From positions 62,001-126,000 of the forward strand of contig NZ_JAUOQR010000010.1 of assembly GCF_030547185.1 (NCBI RefSeq): DNA of 64,000 nucleotides, read 5' to 3'. Source of the DNA: Neptuniibacter sp. 1_MG-2023 (GTDB lineage Bacteria > Pseudomonadota > Gammaproteobacteria > Pseudomonadales > Balneatricaceae). Positions 38,776-47,158 of this stretch are shown here, one piece after another (positions within the stretch are counted from its first letter, which is position 1; every line of letters starts with the position of its first letter). The translations under genes were made by a program, and so were the position numbers. The notes under the pieces are model-generated. The model did no database searches. It was not told where the DNA came from and saw only the letters and a list, made by a program, of their open reading frames with translations.

Positions 38776-38860
38776 AGTCTGGTGGCCTTTGGCATTCAGG
38801 GATTCACATCATCGCCTTGGCCAACTCGCAAACTAAATCTAAAAGCAGGATATTAATCCA

Positions 38861-38971
38861 ACTATATTCAGTAAAATGGGAATATAGTCCTATATTTAAC
38901 TTATTGAAGTTGTTTGGATTTCAAAGTTGGACTATATTCCCATTAACGGTTTAATAATGGGAATATAGTCC
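38861..38971. promoter_or_regulatory. operator array of the first hipBA-like pair
   Basis: Three exact copies of a 16-base element (AATGGGAATATAGTCC at 38875–38890 and 38956–38971, its reverse complement at 38929–38944) plus a shorter copy ACTATATTC at 38861. They form two inverted pairs directly before the HTH gene start at 38986. HipB proteins repress their own operons through inverted sites, so self-repression is the natural reading. Confidence 0.75.
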
Positions 38972-38985
38972 CTTTGGTTGATGTT

Positions 38986-39291
38986 ATGGCTAAACGTGAT
39001 TTGCACAATGTGCTGTTTCCAAAGCAGCGCAAAATTCTGACTCATTTTGGTGAAGACTTGCTGTTGGCTATGAAACGACGTGGTTTTACAAAAAAGCTGC
39101 TGTGTGAACGTACTGGCTTTGATCATAAAACCGTGAACAAAGTCTTCGCAGGTGATCCGGGCGTTGCCATAGGCACTTACTTAAAAGTGATGGCCGTTCT
39201 TGGCATGGAAAGCAACTTTGCAGAAATGGCCGCTCATGATGAAGTGGGTATCAAGCTGCAAAACATAAAATTGCTGGAAGGCTCAAAATGA
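38986..39291 (+). CDS. HTH antitoxin-type regulator (HipB-like)
   Basis: A 101-residue basic protein with an HTH in the region KKLLCERTGFDHKTVNKVFAG. It overlaps the HipA-like gene by 4 bp (ATGA), and a symmetric operator array lies just before it, both typical of HipB. The ATG at 38986 has no good ribosome site; TTG at 38974 would add four residues but overlaps the element array edge. Role as antitoxin is inferred from context. Confidence 0.75.
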   Translation: MAKRDLHNVLFPKQRKILTHFGEDLLLAMKRRGFTKKLLCERTGFDHKTVNKVFAGDPGVAIGTYLKVMAVLGMESNFAEMAAHDEVGIKLQNIKLLEGSK

Positions 39292-40538
39292 GCCGTGAAA
39301 TCGTCGAAGTCTATGCCGACTGGCAGCCAATTGAAGCGCCTTTGCTAATTGGGCAGCTTGCTTACAGTGATTCAAGCCGAGGTGGCGTGTTTAGTTTTGC
39401 CTACGATAAAGCATTTTTAACTTCAGCCTATCGCTTGCAAATTGATCCTATGCTTACTCTTCACTCCGGTGAACTCTACAACGATGAAGCTGATAAAAAC
39501 TTTCGCGCATTTCTTGATTCATCGCCTGATAGATGGGGGCGTATTTTAATGCAGCGGCGTGCGGCCATTGAAGCGCGCAAAGGCATTCGAGCAACAAGTC
39601 GATTAAACGAGCTAGATTACCTGCTGGGCGTACATGACGCTTACCGGATGGGCGGTATTCGATTTAAGCGAACAGGCTCGGCTGCGTTCTTAGATGACAA
39701 CGCTGAGTTTGCTGCGCCGCCAATGGCTTCTCTGCGAGAGCTAGAGCACGCTGCAATGCAGATTGAAAAAGACGATAACATCGACAGTGACGAGTATTAT
39801 CGCTGGTTGAAAATGCTGATTTCCCCAGGCTCATCATTAGGTGGTGCAAGGCCCAAGGCTTGTGTCACAGATGAACAAGGCCACTTGTGGATTGCCAAGT
39901 TTCCCAATTTAAACGATACCCATGACGTGGGGGCGTGGGAGATGGTCTGTTATGAATTGGCCTTGGCGGCAGGTGTTGACATGTTTCCAAGTGAGATTAG
40001 GCAGTTTTCCTCTGGGTATCATACATTTTTAACAAAACGGTTTGACCGCGACGGTGAAAAGCGGCTGCATTTTTCATCGGCCATGACACAGCTTCAATAC
40101 TATGATGGTGAACAATCTCAAGGTGCCAGCTACTTAGAGATTGCTGAATTTATTTCCAATTCTGGTGCACAAACCGAAGCTGATTTAGCACAGTTATGGC
40201 GACGTATCGTGTTTAATATTGCGGTGTCCAACACGGATGATCACCTGCGTAACCATGGGTTTTTATTAACAAAGAATGGCTGGAAGTTATCACCCGCTTA
40301 TGATTTAAACCCGATAGTGGGTAAGCATGGCCTGCATCTGAATATTACCGATGCAGACAACGCTTTAGACTACCAATTAGCGTTTGACGTAAAAGACTTC
40401 TTCCGACTTTCGCAAACCCAAGCCATGCAAATTTACGATGAAGTATTAATGGCGGTTAAGCAGTGGCAAACTGTTGCTAAGCAGCTAGGGATCAGCCGAG
40501 CAGAGCAAGCCATGAAAGAATCGGCGTTTAACGTTTAA
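39288..40538 (+). CDS. HipA-family serine/threonine kinase toxin
   Basis: A 416-residue HipA-like protein. Visible blocks: SPDRWGRILMQRR in the N-terminal part, GGARPKACVTDEQGHLWIAKFP with the ATP-binding Lys, the catalytic loop SNTDDHLRNHGFLL near residue 314, and SPAYDLNPI for the metal-binding Asp. All kinase residues appear intact. HipA of E. coli phosphorylates glutamyl-tRNA synthetase; the target here is unknown. Confidence 0.9.
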   Translation: MSREIVEVYADWQPIEAPLLIGQLAYSDSSRGGVFSFAYDKAFLTSAYRLQIDPMLTLHSGELYNDEADKNFRAFLDSSPDRWGRILMQRRAAIEARKGIRATSRLNELDYLLGVHDAYRMGGIRFKRTGSAAFLDDNAEFAAPPMASLRELEHAAMQIEKDDNIDSDEYYRWLKMLISPGSSLGGARPKACVTDEQGHLWIAKFPNLNDTHDVGAWEMVCYELALAAGVDMFPSEIRQFSSGYHTFLTKRFDRDGEKRLHFSSAMTQLQYYDGEQSQGASYLEIAEFISNSGAQTEADLAQLWRRIVFNIAVSNTDDHLRNHGFLLTKNGWKLSPAYDLNPIVGKHGLHLNITDADNALDYQLAFDVKDFFRLSQTQAMQIYDEVLMAVKQWQTVAKQLGISRAEQAMKESAFNV

Positions 40539-40889
40539 TGAGTCAGTGAAACTATATTTTCATTTTTCAGCAGATAAAGAAGTTATAGTTTCACTTTTAT
40601 ACTTTGCCTCATACCCCATGTGTTTTAACACTTCGCTCATCCCTTGGGCTTTTGGGGCAGTTTGGGGCAGTTTGGGGCAGTTTGGGCAAGACCTTAATGC
40701 ACGCCGCTTAGCCGCACACTAACCCTGCCCATAGAGCATTAATTACTTGGGGCACTATCTACAAACTGGGGCAAGTTGCTACCTGTACCCTCAGAAAGCT
40801 GCACGATCTGGGCATTTATCTACCTACTGCGTCCGTTTAGTACTGTCAAACTCCTAACTGAACTTAACAGATCAGTGAGGAAGCAAACG
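40539..40889. other. intergenic region with TGGGGCA repeats
   Basis: 351 bp without a gene. It holds a tandem repeat at 40651–40690 and two further TGGGGCA copies near 40748 and 40768. It should also hold the promoter of the AlpA-like gene. Confidence 0.6.
40651..40690 (+). repeat. tandem 10-bp repeat TTTGGGGCAG x3 plus a partial copy
   Basis: Three exact units in a row and a fourth reading TTTGGGCAAG. The 10-bp period puts each copy on the same face of the helix, as expected for cooperative protein binding. Confidence 0.7.
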
Positions 40890-41132
40890 ATGAACCCAAC
40901 CACACAATCCCCCTCAAACTCAGTACACCCAGCGCGTCAGCAACGGATTTTGCGTTTGCCCGAGGTAAAGGCAAAAACAGGCTTTGGCCGCAGTACCATT
41001 TATGCCCTGATGGCCAACGGTGAATTTCCCCGTTCCATTCGTATTGGGGCGCGTGCCGTGGGCTGGTTAGAAAGCGATATCGACCAGTGGATTGAAACTC
41101 GCCGTATCGGTGCTGCTTATGGCCGTGGATAA
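40890..41132 (+). CDS. AlpA-family regulator
   Basis: An 80-residue MerR-like/AlpA HTH protein: ILRLPEVKAKTGFGRSTIYALMANGEFP and IGARAVGWLESDIDQWI are the standard family blocks. AlpA proteins activate integrase or excision genes of P4-like elements. ATG at 40890 has GAGG 10 bases upstream; an upstream in-frame start at 40776 lacks support. Confidence 0.9.
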   Translation: MNPTTQSPSNSVHPARQQRILRLPEVKAKTGFGRSTIYALMANGEFPRSIRIGARAVGWLESDIDQWIETRRIGAAYGRG

Positions 41133-42861
41133 ACCATCAGCATCAACCCCGTTACTTGCCAATGAGATGAATAACAACGCGCCAACATTACCGCCTGGTT
41201 TTGCCTATAACGCGCAAAACTGGCTGGTGATGCAACCAGCAGGGCAAGATAGCCCTGTTAAAATCTGCTCTTGGCTGCAAGTGGCTGCCCGTACCCGGGA
41301 TCCGCAAGGGGACAACTACGGCTATTTATTGCACTGGTTAGACGATGACAATCGCCATCGCTACTGGGCTATGCCCGCTGAACTATTGGCCGGAGACGGC
41401 AGCGAGTACCGCCGAATCTTACTCAGCCGAGGCATGCGGCTAAGTAACAGTATCAAAGCGCGGCAGTTGCTCTCGCTGTTTATTCAACAGATGGGCGAAC
41501 TGGCTACACAAAAGGCCATTAGCGTGAACTGCATTGGCTGGCATCACCACGCTTATGTGCATCCGCGCCTCACCTTTTACCCCAGTGAACACAGCAGCAA
41601 CCCGCGCATGGTGTTGCAAACCATGCACCCGATAGAAGGCTTTATTCAACAAGGTAGTAGCGACAGTTGGCGGCAGCACGTTGGCCGTTACTGTCTGGAT
41701 AACCCGCTATTAATCATTGGTGTCTGCGCTGCGCTGGCCGCGCCTTTGTCGTACTTGTGTGGGGTGGATGGTTTTGGTTTACACCTCTATGGTGCCAGCA
41801 GTACCGGTAAAACCGCGGCGCTGTATCCGGCATTATCGGTGTGGGGCGAGCCCAATCAGCTGCGCCACAGTTGGCGCGCCACGGCCAACGGTTTAGAAGG
41901 CACTGCATTAGCCCATAACGATGCCTTGCTGGCGCTCGATGAAATGGGCGAAGTTGACCCAAAAGAAGCAGGCGATGTCGCTTACATGCTCGCCAATGGC
42001 CAAGGTAAAACTCGTGCAGGCAAATACGGTGAAATGCGTTTACCCGCTCGTTGGCGCTTGGTATTTTTATCCACTGGTGAAGTGACGCTCGAAAGCCACC
42101 TCGCCAGTATCGGCAAACGCGTGAAAGCGGGGCAGCAAGTGCGCGTGATTGATCTCAGTGCCGATGCCGGCGCGCAAATGGGCGTGTTTAACCAGAGTCA
42201 TGGAATGAACGCCGCCGATTTAGCCGACCACCTAAAACAACAAAGTTGCCAACATTACGGCAGCTTGGCCTTGGATTGGTTGCGGTATTTAACGCAGCAC
42301 AGCGCGCAGGTGCGACCCGTTTTCCAAAATGTACGCCAACACTTTTTAGCTAGTTTGCCAACCGAGGCTGACGGACAAGTGCGCCGAGTCGCCGAAAAAT
42401 TTGCCTTACTGGCTAGCGCAGGCCTGTTAGCCATTCAAGCCAAGGTACTTGATTGGCCAGCTAAAAGTGTCGAAGCCGCCTGTTTAAGCCAGCTTAACCA
42501 ATGGATACTCGCCCGTGGTGGTGTGGCCGCCAATGAAGACCAACAAGCCATTCGCCAAGTGCGCAGTTTTATTGAGCAGCATGGCGAAAGCCGCTTTACG
42601 CCTAAACAAACCGGTTACAGCAGCCAAGTTCGCCAGCGCGCGGGTTGGCTTGATACTTCTGGTCCACAAACCCTCTACCTGTTTTACCCAACCGGTTGGC
42701 GTGAAGCCACCGAAGGCCTCAGCCCAGATCGCGCCGCCAAAGCACTGATGGCCGCAGGCTACCTAGTCCCCGATGGCAACCGACCACAGCGCAAAGTCAG
42801 CCTGCCCGACAATACCCGCCCACGCATGTACTGTGTTAAAGGCAGCATCTTGGATGACTAA
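41119..42861 (+). CDS. DUF927-domain ATPase of a mobile element
   Basis: A protein of about 580 residues. The DUF927 domain (about 150–430) contains DGFGLHLYGASSTGKTAALYPA with a Walker A, and NDALLALDEMGEVDPKEAGDVAYMLANGQGK with an acidic Walker B-like segment. Such proteins are replication/primase-associated helicase-like ATPases in phages, satellites and islands. The ATG at 41119 overlaps the alpA stop by 14 bp; ATG at 41167 is an alternative. Base composition is clearly GC-richer than the backbone. Confidence 0.82.
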   Translation: MAVDKPSASTPLLANEMNNNAPTLPPGFAYNAQNWLVMQPAGQDSPVKICSWLQVAARTRDPQGDNYGYLLHWLDDDNRHRYWAMPAELLAGDGSEYRRILLSRGMRLSNSIKARQLLSLFIQQMGELATQKAISVNCIGWHHHAYVHPRLTFYPSEHSSNPRMVLQTMHPIEGFIQQGSSDSWRQHVGRYCLDNPLLIIGVCAALAAPLSYLCGVDGFGLHLYGASSTGKTAALYPALSVWGEPNQLRHSWRATANGLEGTALAHNDALLALDEMGEVDPKEAGDVAYMLANGQGKTRAGKYGEMRLPARWRLVFLSTGEVTLESHLASIGKRVKAGQQVRVIDLSADAGAQMGVFNQSHGMNAADLADHLKQQSCQHYGSLALDWLRYLTQHSAQVRPVFQNVRQHFLASLPTEADGQVRRVAEKFALLASAGLLAIQAKVLDWPAKSVEAACLSQLNQWILARGGVAANEDQQAIRQVRSFIEQHGESRFTPKQTGYSSQVRQRAGWLDTSGPQTLYLFYPTGWREATEGLSPDRAAKALMAAGYLVPDGNRPQRKVSLPDNTRPRMYCVKGSILDD

Positions 42862-43133
42862 AGAGGCGATGTACTCTGTGTGTGCTTGTCGCCTTGCAGC
42901 GTACCGCCAGTCAACATAGATAGCTAGCGATGCTTGTAGTCCAACACAGACAATACCGTTAGAAGCATTCCTGTGAACCGCCAGCACACCAACAACCAGA
43001 GCCGAACGAATAACAAATGGGTTCAATTATTTGGTTTTAACTCAAATAAGTTGAGAATAATCATAATCGTGGTAGGGTAAGCAACAGTGAAAAATCCCCA
43101 AGTTTATGGTTAAGAATACACCGTGGAGAGAGC

Positions 43134-43358
43134 ATGATCCGCTGCCACCTAGCCCGATTAATGGGTGAAAGAAAAATGCGCATTAGCGACGTGATGCGTG
43201 AAACAGGCCTCAGCCGTACCACCGTCACGCTACTTTACAAAGAAACCGCGCTCAAGGTGGATTTAGAGGCGCTCGATAAGCTGTGCAGTTTGTTTAATTG
43301 CGAGTTAAACCAATTATTGGAACATATTCCGGCCAAAAGCCAGACGATGAAAGATTAA
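43134..43358 (+). CDS. small XRE-family regulator of the restriction operon
   Basis: A 74-residue HTH protein: MIRCHLARLMGERKMRISDVMRETGLSRTTVTLLY, then LDKLCSLFNCELNQLLE, the short Cro/C1-type fold. GGAGAGA precedes the ATG. It ends 9 bp before hsdM, so it is probably the controller of the restriction operon. The 270 bp upstream contain no other convincing gene. Confidence 0.85.
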   Translation: MIRCHLARLMGERKMRISDVMRETGLSRTTVTLLYKETALKVDLEALDKLCSLFNCELNQLLEHIPAKSQTMKD

Positions 43359-43367
43359 GGAACCCAA

Positions 43368-45788
43368 ATGGCCATTAAGAAAACTGAACTTTACTCTTCC
43401 CTTTGGGCCAGCTGTGACGAGCTACGCGGCGGTATGGATGCCAGCCAATATAAAGACTATGTACTCACCATGCTGTTTATGAAGTACGTGTCCGATAAAT
43501 ACAAAGGCGATCCCTACGGCATGATCGTGGTACCGCAAGGTGCCAGCTTTGACGATATGGTCGCGCTGAAAGGCGACAAAGAGATCGGCGATAAAATTAA
43601 CAAAGTCATCAGTGCCCTTGCAGAAGAAAACGATCTCAAAGGCGTGATCGACGTGGCCGACTTTAACGACGAAGACAAGCTTGGCAAAGGCAAAGAAATG
43701 GTTGACCGCTTAGGTAAGCTAGTCGGCATTTTTGAAGGCTTAAACCTTGGCGATAACCGCGCCGATGGCGATGACTTGTTGGGCGATGCTTACGAATACC
43801 TGATGCGCCACTTCGCCACCGAATCGGGCAAATCCAAAGGGCAGTTTTATACGCCCTCCGAAGTGTCACGCATCCTTTCAAAAGTCATTGGTATTGATAG
43901 CAATACCTCGCAAGATGCCACCGTGTACGACCCAACATGTGGCTCTGGCTCCCTGTTGCTAAAAGCCAGTGATGAAGCGCCCCGTGGTTTGAGTATTTTT
44001 GGCCAAGAGATGGACAACGCCACCAGTGCCTTGGCGCGTATGAACATGATCCTGCACAACAACGCCACCGCTAAAATCTGGAAAGGCAACACCATCTCCG
44101 ACCCGCAATGGAAAGAAGCAAACGGCCAACTTAAGACCTTTGATTTCGCCGTGGCCAACCCACCGTTTTCCAACAAAAACTGGACTAGCGGCATTAACCC
44201 GCAAGAGGATGAGTTTGGCCGTTTCAGTTGGGGCATTCCACCGGAGAAAAATGGCGACTACACCTTTTTATTGCACATCATTAAAAGCCTAAAAAGCACT
44301 GGCAAAGGTGCGGTCATTTTGCCACACGGTGTGTTGTTCCGTGGCAATGCTGAAGCGCGCATTCGTGAAAATCTGATTAAACAAGGTTACATCAAAGGCA
44401 TTATCGGTTTGCCAGCCAACCTGTTCTACGGCACGGGTATTCCTGCTTGCATTATCGTGATCGACAAAGAACACGCCCAAGCTCGCAGCGGCATTTTTAT
44501 GGTCGATGCCAGTAAAGACTTTATCAAAGACGGCAACAAAAATCGTCTTCGCAGCCAAGATATTCACAAAATTGTTGATGTTTTTACCAAGCAGCTAGAA
44601 CTGTCTCGCTACTCCCGTATGGTTCCATTAAGCGAAATCGCCGGTAACGACTACAACCTGAATATTCCCCGTTATATCGACTCCAGCGAACCGGAAGATC
44701 TGCACGATTTAAGTGCTCATCTACGAGGCGGTATTCCGAACCGCGATATCGATGCTTTAGAGCGTTACTGGCAAGTCTTCCCGAGTATTCGATCGACCTT
44801 GTTTGAACATGCGCGCGGAGGTTATAGCAAAGCCTTGGTTAAAGCCTCTGAAGTAAAAGGTACCATTTTGAATCATGCGGAGTTTAAAACTTTCGCGACG
44901 GAAAGCTTGCAGCATTTTCATGCATGGAGTGAAGCTATCGCGTTAGAGGAAATCGCTATTGGCGATCAACCCAAATCGCTTATTTTTGAAATCAGTGAAA
45001 GTTTATTGCATAGCTACTCGAACGTGCCGTTACTCAGCAAATACGACATTTACCAGATCCTGATGAATTACTGGGCGGAGTCGATGCAAGACGATGTATA
45101 CGTGCTAGTGCAAGACGGCTGGCCAGCAGGAAAAGTGCTGCGTGAGTTAGTCGTTAAAAAAGGCGAAAAGCTCAAAGAAACCCCTGATCTAGTGATTGGT
45201 AAAGCCAAATACAAAGCTGAACTTATCCCTCCAGTGTTAATCGTGGCGCGCTTTTTTGCTGCTGAACAAGCTAAAGTGGATAACCTACAATCGCTACTTG
45301 ATAGCGCCAGCCAAGAGCTTGAAACCTTCCTTGAGGAAAACAGCGGCGAAGACAGTTTGCTGAATGATGCGCTGAACGACAAAGATAAAGTCACCAAAGC
45401 TACGGTTACGGCGCGTTTGAAACTGGCCACCGACCCCGATGAAAAAGCCGCACTAAAACAAGCCAAAAAGCTGTTTGATGCCGAGGCTTATGCTAAAAAA
45501 GCCCTAAAAGAAGCGCAAGATGCGCTCGATTTAGCGGTATTTAAGCAATACCCCAAACTCAGCATTGATGAGATTAAATCTCTAATTGTGGACGACAAAT
45601 GGTTGGCAACACTTGAAAGTAATATCAACGCCGAAATCGAGCGCGTTACCCAGCAACTGGCCAATCGCGTCAAAGAGCTGGAAGAACGCTACAGCGAGCC
45701 CCTGCCGGCCATCACTCAATCGGTAGAAGACCTCAGCAATAAAGTGGCGGCTCACTTAAAAGCCATGGGTTTGGAGTGGACGCTATGA
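43368..45788 (+). CDS. hsdM: type I restriction system DNA methyltransferase subunit
   Basis: An 806-residue HsdM. N-terminal helical domain (SSLWASCDELRGGMDASQYKDYVL), then an N6-adenine methyltransferase domain: motif I YDPTCGSGSLLLKA near residue 187 and motif IV NPPFSNKNW near 264. Ordinary HsdM proteins are about 500–550 residues; this one has some 300 more, with coiled-coil-rich Lys/Glu/Ala sequence near 620–800. SAM-dependent methylation protects host DNA. AAGGAA lies before the ATG; hsdS overlaps by 4 bp. Confidence 0.94.
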   Translation: MAIKKTELYSSLWASCDELRGGMDASQYKDYVLTMLFMKYVSDKYKGDPYGMIVVPQGASFDDMVALKGDKEIGDKINKVISALAEENDLKGVIDVADFNDEDKLGKGKEMVDRLGKLVGIFEGLNLGDNRADGDDLLGDAYEYLMRHFATESGKSKGQFYTPSEVSRILSKVIGIDSNTSQDATVYDPTCGSGSLLLKASDEAPRGLSIFGQEMDNATSALARMNMILHNNATAKIWKGNTISDPQWKEANGQLKTFDFAVANPPFSNKNWTSGINPQEDEFGRFSWGIPPEKNGDYTFLLHIIKSLKSTGKGAVILPHGVLFRGNAEARIRENLIKQGYIKGIIGLPANLFYGTGIPACIIVIDKEHAQARSGIFMVDASKDFIKDGNKNRLRSQDIHKIVDVFTKQLELSRYSRMVPLSEIAGNDYNLNIPRYIDSSEPEDLHDLSAHLRGGIPNRDIDALERYWQVFPSIRSTLFEHARGGYSKALVKASEVKGTILNHAEFKTFATESLQHFHAWSEAIALEEIAIGDQPKSLIFEISESLLHSYSNVPLLSKYDIYQILMNYWAESMQDDVYVLVQDGWPAGKVLRELVVKKGEKLKETPDLVIGKAKYKAELIPPVLIVARFFAAEQAKVDNLQSLLDSASQELETFLEENSGEDSLLNDALNDKDKVTKATVTARLKLATDPDEKAALKQAKKLFDAEAYAKKALKEAQDALDLAVFKQYPKLSIDEIKSLIVDDKWLATLESNINAEIERVTQQLANRVKELEERYSEPLPAITQSVEDLSNKVAAHLKAMGLEWTL

Positions 45789-47158
45789 GTGGAGTAGCGG
45801 AAATGAGTCCGAAATATCTAATGGAGGGGGCTTTGAGTGCCATACCGGTGGGCTATAAACAGTCAGAGTTAGGAATTATTCCGGAGGATTGGGAAACCAA
45901 GCCTCTCGGTGAGTTGGCTGAAATATATAGTGGCGACAGCCCATCAAAGTTTGTGTTTTCAACCGAAGGAACGCCGTATTTCAAAGTGGAACAGCTTAAT
46001 AATGGTTCTGTATACGCAGATACCACACCATATTTTATTCAAAGCTCAAAAAAAGTTTTGGCAGGAAGTGTAATATTTCCAAAAAGAGGTGCATCAATCT
46101 TATCCAATAAGATACGAGTGCTAAAACATGACTCCTTTATGGACACTAATTTGATGGCATTAACATGCCATCATGGCTTAGATGAACTTTTTCTATACAA
46201 TCAATTGACATATCGTGGTTTGGATTCAGTAGCAGATACTACGTCTATACCCCAGATAAATAATAAACACATTTCTCCGTATCTTGTTCCATTACCCAGA
46301 AAGGCAGAACAAACCGCAATCGCCAATACGCTATCCGATGTCGATGCGCTGATCAGCGAGCTGGAAAAACTAATCGCCAAAAAACAAGCTATCAAAACCG
46401 CTACCATGCAACAACTCCTCACCGGCCGTACCCGCCTGTCGCAATTCGCCTTGCTTGAAGATGGTACAAAAAAGGAATATAAGCAAAGTGAGTTGGGGGA
46501 AATCCCAGAGGATTGGGAGGTAATTTCAATAGGCGAAGCATTGTTAGCTAAGTCTTTGGTAGATCAGATGGATGGTAATCATGGTGAGCTATATCCCAAA
46601 AGCCATGAATTCAGTTCCTTTGGTGTTCCTTATATCGGGGCAACCGATTTCTATAGTGGAAAAATTGATTATAAAAATTGCAAATATCTGCCAATACAAA
46701 GAGCCAACAAGTTTAAGAAAGGCATTGCAAAAAATGGCGATGTCTTATTTGCCCATAATGCTACGGTCGGGCCAGTTACCTTGGTCGAAACAGAGCTAGA
46801 TTTTATTGTAATCAGCACAACGGCAACATACTACCGTTGCAACAAAGATGAGATAGATAATGTTTATTTGGCCAGTTATTTCAAGTCAGAGAGATTTATT
46901 AAGCAGTTTTCTTCAGTAATGTCTCAATCGACACGAAACCAAGTGCCGATTCTTGCGCAGCGTAAATTTTTGTTAGTGCTACCACCAGTTCAAGAACAAA
47001 CCGCCATCGCCACTATCCTGTCCGATATTGACGCTGAGATCCAGGCACTGGAACAACGCCTTGTCAAAACCGGCCAAATCAAACAAGGCATGATGCAAGA
47101 GCTGCTGACGGGTAAAACACGGTTAATCAAGCCATCAAAGGAGGTTATTCATGAGTGA
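45785..47158 (+). CDS. hsdS: type I restriction system specificity subunit
   Basis: A 457-residue HsdS built as two half-repeats. Each opens with a near-identical segment (YKQSELGIIPEDWE near residue 20 and YKQSELGEIPEDWE near 230), followed by a variable target-recognition domain, then a conserved helix (EQTAIANTLSDVDALI / EQTAIATILSDIDAEI) and QLLTGRTRL / ELLTGKTRL. The two domains recognise the halves of a split site; the site cannot be read from sequence. ATG 45785 overlaps the hsdM stop (ATGA) with GGAG upstream. Confidence 0.94.
   Translation: MSGVAEMSPKYLMEGALSAIPVGYKQSELGIIPEDWETKPLGELAEIYSGDSPSKFVFSTEGTPYFKVEQLNNGSVYADTTPYFIQSSKKVLAGSVIFPKRGASILSNKIRVLKHDSFMDTNLMALTCHHGLDELFLYNQLTYRGLDSVADTTSIPQINNKHISPYLVPLPRKAEQTAIANTLSDVDALISELEKLIAKKQAIKTATMQQLLTGRTRLSQFALLEDGTKKEYKQSELGEIPEDWEVISIGEALLAKSLVDQMDGNHGELYPKSHEFSSFGVPYIGATDFYSGKIDYKNCKYLPIQRANKFKKGIAKNGDVLFAHNATVGPVTLVETELDFIVISTTATYYRCNKDEIDNVYLASYFKSERFIKQFSSVMSQSTRNQVPILAQRKFLLVLPPVQEQTAIATILSDIDAEIQALEQRLVKTGQIKQGMMQELLTGKTRLIKPSKEVIHE

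Larger units (their letters stand above)
37676..38850. other. non-coding region between the surface operon and the genomic island
   Basis: About 1.2 kb with no convincing gene on either strand. It should hold the promoter of the minus-strand surface operon and the left island junction. It contains several separate inverted repeats, listed individually. No direct copy of the yicC-side sequence was found by eye. Confidence 0.6.

Noticed and set aside
42763-43026. Minus-strand ORF of 87 residues between the DUF927 and XRE genes
   Set aside because: Overlaps the end of the DUF927 gene, has no recognisable motif and no ribosome site.
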